Shown here: piece by piece, positions 55,916 through 64,000 of the stretch
How positions within the stretch are numbered: position 1 is the stretch's first letter
Layout: every line of letters begins with the position of its first letter
Source: Cladocopium goreaui
Taxonomy: Eukaryota > Sar > Dinophyceae > Suessiales > Symbiodiniaceae
Length of the DNA: 64,000 nt
Assembly: GCA_947184155.2 (NCBI GenBank)
Contig: CAMXCT020001557.1
Span: 1,348,923-1,412,922 of the forward strand
Direction of reading: 5' to 3'
Made by a program: the position numbers and the translations under genes
The notes under the pieces: model-generated
Seen by the model: the letters and a program-made list of their open reading frames with translations, nothing else
Told to the model about the DNA's origin: nothing
The model's database searches: none

Positions 55916-56227
55916 CTACCCCGCAACTTGGCTGCCTTTGTAAGCTTTGGCTCCAGTTGAAAGCGTCGGCATAGGGGATTTTGTGAAGCAGCTCCTCAAA
56001 ACGAATCCAATGCCACAGCAACAGCTGAAGCGTATGGCCATATAGCTATCGCCAGCCATGACTGGGACGGTATTGACGGTATCTCCTCGCATGGCTTCAA
56101 CAGCAAAGGTCCAAAATGACCGGGCACCAAGGCCACTGCGATCACCATCCGGCTCCTGACCAGCTCGAGTTGGTATCTCCAATGTGATGCAAAGCGCAGA
56201 TGGGATCTCGGAAACATGATCTTGCAA
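55916..56227 (-). CDS. Possible exon, unknown protein
   Basis: A 103-residue minus-strand frame (SEIPSALCITLEIPTRAGQE ... FWTFAVEAMRGDTVNTVPVM, then CCCGIGFVLRSC). Its composition is protein-like, and it is longer than chance frames nearby. Another minus frame over the same bases is also open, so the choice is uncertain. No domain is recognised. It could be a 3' exon of the minus gene at 56840-58769. Confidence 0.3.
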   Translation of the reverse strand: MQDHVSEIPSALCITLEIPTRAGQEPDGDRSGLGARSFWTFAVEAMRGDTVNTVPVMAGDSYMAIRFSCCCGIGFVLRSCFTKSPMPTLSTGAKAYKGSQVAG

Positions 56228-56839
56228 TGGCTTTCACGGTCACATCATTAGCGCATTCATATCACATTCTCAAGAAGATCTTGTCAGTGTATCAGAAATG
56301 GTTCAAAACACATCACTGGTGGCATTGCAAAGACTGCAGCCTACCGTGTACATCTTCGGATTTCAAGAGTCAGAACCAGGGCCAGAAACTGACCTGCATG
56401 TATAGTGGCGACAACAACCGCTCTTCCAACAAATGATAATGGTCATGGTGGATGGGGCAAACTGTTTGGCTCTGGCCATGGCCCCAAATGCCAGTTCTTT
56501 TGAGTACTATACTAAGATACTATAGCTGCAACATACGATGACACCATATGTTGGGTACCCAAAGACTTGATCCATACACTTTTGTCTGAAAATCGGGTAC
56601 CCCAAAATCCAGTGGTTTGCGGTCGATCATCATTTTCGCATTAAAGTTATTTAAAGTTGGCATAAATCCGGGCCCCCCCAAGATTCGACAAACCTAAATC
56701 GTATCCTTCGGTTGTGAATCCCCATCAAAGATCCCCATAAAATCCTTAATATATTGTTTGATTATATATAATTAAGATTATAAAATCCATACATAGAAAG
56801 AGAGACAAGATCTGATAGTCCTGAGCCCTTTGCACTTCA

Positions 56840-58109
56840 CAAGTCTTCGAACTGGCTGTGGATTCACACTTCGGAGCACTATCAGCTGGAGCCTGGCACC
56901 AGCCAATCTTGGATGCCCCCTGAAGTCTGGGGTCTATTTCTTCATTTGTTCCCAAAAACAGTAATCAGGGTTCACCCAGAAAAGGTCTCTCTAGTTCCAC
57001 CCTCAAATGGATGAAATTGTGCTCACCTGCTGGTACGAATTGAATTGTCTTCATGTTTGCCCCTAACTCTGCGTCAAAGTACAACTGATCCTTCAGGGCT
57101 ACTTAGAAGTGGATACCTCAAAGCCTAGCAAGGCTTGGTGCTGCAATCCTGATAGATGAGACGGTCATTGAAGTCAGCAAACTCTGTAGTCCAAATTAAT
57201 ATCCAAATATCCGTAAGTCAGGGCTTCTGAGGTGGAACCACAGAAGTTGGCAGTAGACCGAGACCGACTCGACTTTTCTCAGGTTGAAAGTAAATCCTCC
57301 TCTTTACTGGGCTCTCCACTCAACGACCTGTTCCCGGTAAAGAACCTTCTTGTCAGGCCACGGCAAAGCCTTCGTCAAACAACTTTGATTCGCTGTTGCT
57401 GGGCTACCCCAAACCATTGGTTTCCTCTTCTGAAATATAAAAAACCCGAAAACGATAGGGACAGAAGGGGACGAAAGCTAGTTGGGCAAGGAGAGATGTG
57501 TATTGAGAGAATATGTGAAGGTATGGCTGGTTGAATTGAGCCAAAAAAGCAAGTCAAGCAGCCAACCATTCAACTTGTCAAATCACATGCTGACCCTGAC
57601 CCTACCCAACCAACCTACTCACATGTGAGATAGGTTATAAAATGTTATAAAGAAGAATTGAGCATCATCGGTGAATGACTTGGTGGTCGACACCATCTGC
57701 AGCTTCCTATCATGGGCCTCCTCCGACTTGAGCTTCTGATACAAGCTCTGTCGATAATCAATCACCTAACAGTGGCAGTTTTGGGGGGCATCAAAAACTT
57801 GTTTGCTACAGTATCTTGTCAATCCACGCTCCGTCATGGGTGAATCATGGTGGAAATGTGAGTGCAGTTTCGAACTTGCGTATTTGATTCCTCCAACTAC
57901 ATGAATATGACGGAAGTGAACAATTTGAAATGGTACAAACAAGATCACAGAAGCGGTTTCCACCAAGGCCTCTTGTTTCCCAGCACCAGTTAAGAACCTG
58001 AGCACGTTGGCATCATCCAAGGGAGAATCGGACACTGTATGCAACTCGCAATGAGACACCCATTAATTAACAGACTCCCCGCAAATCCCCAGAACTTACT
58101 GCAAGTGTT
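56840..58109 (-). CDS. Downstream exons of the Cys-repeat gene
   Basis: Minus-strand exon candidates with splice signals. About 57945-58040 (SDSPLDDANVLRFLTGAGKQ, EALVETASVIL, then a GTTTGTACC donor). About 57650-57752 (SLYQKLKSEEAHDRKLQMVS). About 57125-57185 (EFADFNDRLIYQDCSTKP). About 57028-57095 (LKDQLYFDAELGANMKTIQF, VPA, then a GTGAGC donor). About 56840-56925 (GASKIGWCQAPADSAPKCES). They follow the 58110-58769 exon in order, and that exon ends at a GTAAAAC donor-like site. No domain is recognised; the residues are consistent with a soluble tail after a membrane segment. Phases were not all verified. Confidence 0.42.
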
Positions 58110-58769
58110 TTACTTCCTGGAACAGGTCTCATTAAAGTTGATCGCACGCACGAATTGTACAAGGTCGCGATGACGATCCAGCTTGCTCTTTTGGTATTGC
58201 TTTACAAAAGACGTGCAGAATTCAAAACTGATTGCCTGGATCACAGCCTGAGCAAAGCCAAGCGCAAAAGCTGAAAGCAGCACAAAGCTTGGGAAGCTGG
58301 TTGTAGCATCGCTTGTGATGCCACCCGATCCAGCACAGTAAGCGCTAGCACAGGCGCTAGGAGTTGTACAGCGGCAAACCCCGCAGTTCATCAAGCCAGC
58401 AGGACAGGTTCCACTTCCACCGATTCCACCACTAGCTGGGGAAGGAGAGGAACCTCCAGGGCCAGAATTGACGGGTGCAACACCACCATAACCATCGCAC
58501 CACTGGCAGGTGGATTGAGGCACGTTCTTGCAAACTCCGCAATCGACCAAGTTTCCACTTGGTGCCGAAATGGAAGACGCAGAGCTCACGGGTGCAGCAC
58601 CACCTGTGCCGTCGCACCATTGGCAAGTGGATTTTGGCACATTTTTGCAAACGCCGCAGTTGACGTAGTTCTCAAGGTTGCGCCCCAGGGTAGCATTCTG
58701 AGGCAGCTCTGCAGCTGCAGAGAAGAGAAGTGTCAAAGATGTCGTCAGAAAGAGCGGCATGGTCCGCAT
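58110..58769 (-). CDS. Secreted/membrane protein with CGVCKNVP-CQWCDG repeats
   Basis: The ATG at 58769 (a second at 58760) starts MRTMPLFLTTSLTLLFSAAA, a clear signal peptide. Two near-identical Cys repeats follow (CGVCKNVPKSTCQWCDGTGG and CGVCKNVPQSTCQWCDGYGG, about 40 residues apart), then a Gly/Pro/Ser linker. A third variant is CGVCRCTTPSACASAYCAGS. A hydrophobic segment FPSFVLLSAFALGFAQAVIQ near residue 165 looks like a transmembrane helix. The Cys pattern (CxxC...CxxC) suggests disulphide-bonded or metal-binding extracellular modules. The frame ends 219 codons on with AGGAAGTAAAAC, which reads either as a stop or as a splice donor. Function unknown. Confidence 0.75.
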   Translation of the reverse strand: MRTMPLFLTTSLTLLFSAAAELPQNATLGRNLENYVNCGVCKNVPKSTCQWCDGTGGAAPVSSASSISAPSGNLVDCGVCKNVPQSTCQWCDGYGGVAPVNSGPGGSSPSPASGGIGGSGTCPAGLMNCGVCRCTTPSACASAYCAGSGGITSDATTSFPSFVLLSAFALGFAQAVIQAISFEFCTSFVKQYQKSKLDRHRDLVQFVRAINFNETCSRK

Positions 58770-59399
58770 GGTCGAACTGTGCTATTGCTGGCTAGATCTG
58801 TGCAATCACCTGAAAAGTTTCTTGAGCCAAGTTTGCTATTTTCATATGAAGTTTCACAATCATGTTTTAGGAGGTGGATCGGCCTCTTTAACTGTGAGGA
58901 CAGAGATAGGCCTTGGGACTATTTATAAATTTATTGGGGTTATTTTAAAAAAAGGAACTCTATCCTCACAGAAAGAGGCAGATCCAGGAAGGGGGTTGCC
59001 AAACCTGAGGGACAGTGAATAGAGGAGCAGAACAGCCCGCACATAGAAAGATGTTTTTTCCAAGCTCTCTGCCGTGGAGTATTTGCACCCTTATTTCCCA
59101 CAGACAGCTCTTGCTGATGGGGCAGCCAAAAGTATAAACTACTTCAGTGGCAATCCCGAACTGAAGTAGAGTTTTGCACTAGTATTTAAACCACAGTTGC
59201 AAACTGATCTCACTGCTTGGTTTTGAGTTCTCACACAAATAGTAAATAAAATTTTATACATGTTATGAATATGTGTATGTTTGAATATGTCATCTCATAT
59301 TGTATAATTTTGATCATTAGTAAGATAACTGTGTTTTGTGAAACAAACAAATATAAGATATACCACTCAAAGATCAAAGAAAAAATCATTGTATTTTCT

Positions 59400-59800
59400 T
59401 TGAAAAAATCCATTGTTTAAAAACGGCTTCAAGCGGTTGCAAGCGGCTTCTACCCAGCATCAATTCTAGCTGTTTTGAAATAGTTCCAAGCGCTTTGGAG
59501 CGGTTTCAGGCTATTTACAAAAGCTTGTTTATAAATAGCGCGGGACGGTTCGGAGCGGTTCAAAACTATTTTTATGTCAAGACTATTCAGGACTAATTGC
59601 GACTAATTGGGACTAATTAGGGTTTTGGTGGTATGAGTAGCTTGGAACGGCTTGGAGCGGTTCAAAGCTATTTGTAATTGGTTTTTATAAATAGCTCGGA
59701 ACGGTTCGGAGCGGTCTGGGGCTATTTTTAACACGACCTAATATGCAGAAGGTATAAACGGCTCGGAACGGTTCCAAGCGGTTTCTAGTAAGAGCATATC
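59400..59800. repeat. Degenerate GGAACGGTTCGGAGCGGTT repeat
   Basis: Words such as CGGAACGGTTCGGAGCGGT, CTTGGAACGGCTTGGAGCGG and CTATTTATAAATAGC recur 6-8 times with poor conservation. Part of it (TTTATAAATAGC) is palindromic. 58770-59400 holds no supported gene; 59230-59400 is AT-rich. Confidence 0.7.
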
Positions 59801-59970
59801 ATACGACATGCTTAACCTCTTTTCCGAACTATGATTTCTTCATCTTCTTTTCAATTTTCAAACAAGAAAACAAGAAGTAGATCATGAAACCAAGATATAG
59901 AAACAAACAGCAAACATATTGTTTCAACTTACAGACAAAGCATCCGGCAAAAAGAAAAAAGTAGCAGTAC

Positions 59971-60028
59971 CAGACAGACAGACAGACAGACAGAAAGACA
60001 GACAGACAGACAGACAGACCGACAGACC
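59971..60028. repeat. (GACA)n microsatellite
   Basis: About 14 copies of CAGA/GACA with two interruptions. Confidence 0.95.
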
Positions 60029-60029
60029 T

Positions 60030-60329
60030 TCAGACCGATATACAGACAGATCCGAATCCAAAAGCCCAACCTGAGATCTGCTTCAAAGGAGGTGCTTTCA
60101 TCAGTCCATAATGGATATCTAATACGTTGCGCTCTCGCTTGTTCAACACACCTTTGCCTTCACCCGGAAGACGTGCAGCGTACCCCTGCCCACGCTGTAT
60201 GTTCTGAAAAATATGCCAATTTCCTCCTTTGACTTTGAGGACACGCGGCCATCCTGCAGGACATGCCGGATTGGCCGGGTCCAGTGGGGGAATAGTCCGT
60301 TGCCAAAAAAAGAAACCGGACCCGTTCAT
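60030..60329 (-). CDS. Possible small ORF or exon
   Basis: A 99-codon minus frame from an ATG (MNGSGFFFWQRTIPPLDPAN ... CPAGWPRVLKVKGGNWHIFQ, then GYAARLPGEGKGVLNKRERN). The middle has protein-like composition. No domain, signal peptide or splice support. It may be chance. Confidence 0.25.
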   Translation of the reverse strand: MNGSGFFFWQRTIPPLDPANPACPAGWPRVLKVKGGNWHIFQNIQRGQGYAARLPGEGKGVLNKRERNVLDIHYGLMKAPPLKQISGWAFGFGSVCISV

Positions 60330-60386
60330 TCAGGCTCTCTTTTCGGCCAAAACGCCAAAAAGTGCGAATTAAAGAGGAAAAAATCT

Positions 60387-60482
60387 TTGGGACTATTTAT
60401 GAATCCGAAAAAGAATCCTCCGGACTATTTATAAATCCTAAAAAATATCCTCCGGACTATTTATAAATCCGAAAAAATAGCC
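60387..60482. repeat. About 33-bp tandem repeat, three copies
   Basis: Copies of GGACTATTTATAAATCCGAA followed by AAAATATCCTCC. Confidence 0.85.
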
Positions 60483-62391
60483 TTGCCGAGCTATTTATAG
60501 CGACACACTGAAACTTAGAATGCTGCCAAGTTTTCCAAAATTTTGCAATTTGAATTTAGGAAGCCGCCAAAAACCCCGTTTTTTAGGGTATTTTAGAATG
60601 CCGGCCTGTGAGCATTCTAAGTTTCAATGTGCCAGACCCCGAACCACAGTATTGCCATACAAAATGCATATTTTAGGTATAAAATGGCATGCTAAGTTCT
60701 CTCCGGCCGGTGTGTTTTCCTCCATAAGGGTACCCAAAAAACAGCAAACCGAAAAATAACCCCGTTTGAAGCACATATGCACGAAAAAATGCAATTTACT
60801 GCATGTTTGCAGGGTTTTGTGAACACTCAGTCTCCAAGATACCTCAAGACAGGTTTCCTTTTTCTTTCAAAATTGTCTCTTATTTCTTTCCCCATTGAAG
60901 ATGGAAAACTCGAAAAAACAGGGGCAAAAAGTCACCGGCCTGAAGTAATTTAGAATGCTGGCAAAATTGTCTTTGGTTTTCCATCGTTTTTCATTGTTCC
61001 TTCTTTGGTTTTTCATTGGTTTTTCTGTGGTTCTCATTGTTTTTTCCTCGATTTGTTCATAGATTTTTCTTTGGTTGTCAATAATTTTCATGTGTTGTTC
61101 TTTGCTTATCATTGTTTTTGTTCATTGGTTTTCATTGGTTTATCTGGTGTTTTTCTTTGGTGTTCGTGTTTTTTTCGTTGGTGTTCATTTGTTGTTCAAC
61201 GATTTCTTTGGTTTTCCTTTGGTTTTCTTTATCGTTCACTCATGTTTCTTTAGTTTTTTGTTTTCAATGTGTCTTCATTATTTTCCCGGGTTTTCATTGG
61301 TTTTCATTAGTTTTTCTTTGATTTTCATGTGTTTCTCCTTGCTTTTCATGTGTCTTTGAGTCAGTTTCTTATGTTTTCTTTGGTTGTCATCAATTTTGTC
61401 TTTTGTTGTTCATTGGTTTTTGTTTTTTTTGTTGGCCTCTCTTTGGCTGTTTATTTGCTTTTTGTGGTTTTCATTGTTTTTCTTTGTTTTTCCTTTTTAT
61501 GTTTTAATCTTAAATAGTTGTTCATTTGCTGGGTTTTGGTTATCATTGTTTTTGTTCATTGGTTTTCTTTGGTGTTTCTGTTCTTTTTCTTTGGTTTTCA
61601 TGTTTTTTTCATTGGTTTTCAGTCGTTTTTGGCGGCATTCTAAATTCAAAATAAAAATTTGTAAAACTGGTCAGCATTATAAGTTTCAGTGCGTCGCTAC
61701 ATGAAACCACAGTATTGCCATACAAAGTGCATATTTTAGGGCGAAAAAATGCATGCTAAGTTGTCTCAATCCCGCGTGTTTTTCTCCATAGGGGTGCCTA
61801 AAAGCAATGAAAAGAAAAATAACCATATTTGAAGCACACATGCAACCAAAAGTGCAGTTCACTGCATATTTACAGGGTTTTATGAACCCTCTGTCTCCAA
61901 GACGCCTTAAGGCTGCTTGTTTTTTCTTCAAAATTGTCTCTTATTTCTTTCCCCATTGAAGATGGAAACCTCGAAAAAACAGGGGCCAAAAGTCCCTGCT
62001 AAAAAGTAACTTAGAATGCTGGCAAAATTGTCTTTGGTTTTCCATTGTTTTTCATTGTTTTTCATTGTTCCTTCTTTGGTTTTTCATTGGTTTTTGTGGT
62101 TCTCATTGGTTTTTCCTTGATGTGTTCATAGATTTTCTTTGGTTCTCCATAAATTTCATGTGTTGTTCTTTGCTTATCATTGTTTTTGCTCATTGGTTTT
62201 CATTGTTTTTTTCTAGTGTTTTCTTTGGTTTTCGTGTTTTGTTTGTTGGTTTTCTTTTGTTGTTCAACGATTTCTTTGGTTTTTTGTATCATTCACTCAT
62301 GTTTCTTTAGCTTTTTTTGGTGTTCAATGTGTTTTCATTATTTTCCTGGATATGTTCATTGGTGTTCATTAGTTTTTCTTTGATTTTCATG

Positions 62392-63044
62392 TGGAGGTTT
62401 GTAAAAATCCCGAGCCCTTTCAAATGGTTTTTCCAGACGTTATCGTTTTTTTTTCCTCTTATCGTGTTTCCAAGCGCTGGCTTCACGCCTTGATCAAAGA
62501 ATTCACATGAGCGAGGAAAGGGAAAAGGAAAAGGAAGAGTAAAGAAAGGGAAAGGAAAGGGAGATGAAAAGGAAAGGGAAAGGAAAGGGAAAGGAAAGGG
62601 AAAGGAAAAGGAAAGGGAAAGGACAAAGAAAGCGAAAGGAAAACGAAAGGAAAAGGAACGGAAAAGGAAACGAAAAAGGAAAGGAAAAAGGACAGGAAAA
62701 AGGAAAGGAGAATAAAAAGGAAGAGTAAAGGAAGAGACAGGAAAAAGGAAAGGGAGAGGAAAGGGAGAGGAAAGGGAGAGGAAAAGGAAAGAAAGGGCAG
62801 TGTCTCACACGGACCATTTTTGATGCCAAAAGTTATCATTTTCGTTATCGTTTTGTTGTCGTTCGTGAATCCTGTTTGTGGCTTTCAAGAACTTTGGATT
62901 TCAAGAGTCTGGACACAGATCATTTAACATATAGCCAACGTTATCGTTTTTTTCCTCTTATCATTTTCGAGTGAAAGCTAAAAATGGCTCATGGGGGATC
63001 ATGGAAGACTAAACGAATAGGCACGGGGTTTTTACAAACTCCCA
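62392..63044. mobile_element. 653-bp TIR element inside the tandem array
   Basis: Left end TGGAGGTTTGTAAAAATCCC then GAGCC (62392-62416). Right end 63020-63044 is its inverse with four mismatches. Comparison with copy 1 of the array (61312-61335) shows the array broken at TTTTCATG and resuming at TGTTTCTCC, with an extra TGATG at the right junction: a short 3-5 bp candidate target duplication. The interior has two ACGTTATCGTTTTTT copies (near 62438 and 62938) and a purine tract. It has no coding capacity, so it is a non-autonomous DNA transposon. Confidence 0.78.
62515..62800. repeat. Purine-strand GGAAA/GGGAAAGG tract
   Basis: About 285 bp with almost only A and G on the plus strand, in GGAAAGG units. 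It lies within the TIR element. Such mirror-rich purine tracts can form triplexes. The two long F/L/S frames on the minus strand are artefacts. Confidence 0.9.
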
Positions 63045-64000
63045 TGATGTGTTTCTCCTTGCTGTTCATTTGTCTTTGAGTCGGTTTCTTATGTTTTCTT
63101 TGGTTGTCATCAATTTTGTCTTTTGTTGTTCATTGGTTTTCATTGTTTTTTTGTTGGTCTCTCTTTGGCTGTTTATTTGCTTTTTGTGGTTTTCATTGTT
63201 TTTCTTCGTTTTTCCTTTTTATTGTTTAATTTAAATAGTTGTTGATTTGTTGTATTTTATATAGTTATTATTGTTTTTGTTCGTTGGTTTTGTTTGGTGT
63301 TTCTGTTGTTTTTCTTTGGTATTCATGTTATTTTCATTGGTTTTCAGTCGTTTTTGGCGGCATTCTAAATTCAAAACAAAAAATTGTAAAACTGGTCAGC
63401 ATTATAAGTTTCAGTGCGCCGCTACATGAAACCACAGTATTGCCATACAAAGTGCATATAATATTTTAGGGTTAAAACAATGCATGCTAAGTTCTCTCAA
63501 TCCCGCGTGTTTTTCTCCATAGGGGTGCCTAAAAGCAATGAAAAGAAAAATAACCATATTTGAAGCACACATGCAACCAAAAGTGCAGTTCACTGCATAT
63601 TTACAGGGTTTTATGAACCCTCTGTCTCCAAGACGCCTTAAGACTGTTTGTTTTTTCTTCAAAATTGTCTCTTATTTCTTTCCCCATTGAAGATGGAAAC
63701 CTCGAAAAAACAGGGGCCAAAAGTCCCTGCTAAAAAGTAACTTAGAATGCTGGCAAAATTGTCTTTGGTTTTCCATTGTTTTTCATTGTTTTTCATTGTT
63801 CCTTCTTTGGTTTTTCATTGGTTTTTGTGGTTCTCATTGGTTTTTCCTTGATGTGTTCATAGATTTTCTTTGGTTCTCCATAAATTTCATGTGCTGTTTT
63901 TTGCTTATCATTGTTTTTGTTCATTGGTTTTCATTGTTTTTTCTAGTGTATTTCTTTGGTTTTCGTGTTTTGTTCGTTGGTTTTCATTTGTTGTTCAACG

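Larger units (their letters stand above)
60590..64000. repeat. 1.06 kb tandem array, continuing past the window
   Basis: The anchor ATTGCCATACAAAATGCATA occurs at 60651, 61714 and 63439. Spacing is 1,063 bp, then 1,725 bp, which becomes about 1,072 bp once the 653-bp insertion at 62392-63044 is removed. Each unit has a conserved half (TTTTCTCCATA..GGGTGCC, CATTGAAGATGGAAA, GGCAAAATTGTCTTTGG) and a TTTTCATTGG/TTTGGTTTTC-rich half. Copies 2 and 3 are much closer to each other than to copy 1. F/L/V-rich frames in the T-rich half are not credited as genes. Confidence 0.9.

Noticed and set aside
62483..62839. 118- and 108-residue minus-strand frames rich in F, L, S and P
   Set aside because: They read the pure purine tract in reverse; low complexity only.

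Overview
The window looks like nuclear DNA of a dinoflagellate, most likely Symbiodiniaceae or a close relative. The support is convergent. (i) There is a long ubiquitin-like plus FNIP-type repeat gene of the kind abundant in these genomes. (ii) Multi-exon genes carry exons of dinoflagellate multicopy protein families (PCCSSW methyltransferase-like, HGDEGRGR/WADEDFIGR). (iii) Nearly every splice acceptor I could place reads AG followed by G, a known Symbiodinium feature. (iv) Retroelements and tandem repeats are dense. No rRNA, tRNA, CRISPR array or bacterial-style operon was recognised. Genes are spliced, so most CDS entries below are groups of exons with approximate outer limits.

Layout. 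1-18750: an AT microsatellite, then one low-complexity satellite (75-85 bp unit built from TTACA/TTAGG/TTAGA words), interrupted by two related decayed LINEs (2195-7277 and 10979-18331). Both encode endonuclease (EEP), reverse transcriptase, C2H2 zinc fingers and a shared C-terminal domain I do not recognise. Both leave candidate target duplications made of satellite sequence. 18774-25857: a full-length Ty1/copia element with 272-bp LTRs, a 5-bp target duplication, PBS, PPT and gag-protease-integrase-RT-RNase H, plus an extra methyltransferase-like domain (VCPPCGPFS) between protease and integrase. 26121-26243: a small MITE. 26737-32250 (minus): a spliced gene with basic linkers, a PWWP domain and an acidic tail. 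33340-35175 (minus): the intronless ubiquitin-like/FNIP gene.

37057-46559 (plus): a long multi-exon gene with acidic exons, a Cys-rich exon, a lysine-rich AT-hook-like exon, a methyltransferase-like region and a C-terminal family domain. 46600-51470: a repeat block (CAG tracts, ~350-600 bp tandem units, GC-rich palindromes, 21-bp minisatellite, 1.2 kb CAA array). 51789-55203 (plus): a second multi-exon gene of the HGDEGRGR family. It may be a separate gene or the 3' part of one very large gene or element that starts near 37 kb. 56840-58769 (minus): a secreted or membrane Cys-repeat protein. 59400-64000: minisatellites and a ~1.06 kb tandem array, one copy of which carries a 653-bp insertion with terminal inverted repeats.

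Most coding capacity here is mobile or family-repeat DNA. The strongest candidates for something under-described are the copia element with an embedded methyltransferase-like domain and the 37-55 kb composite locus.
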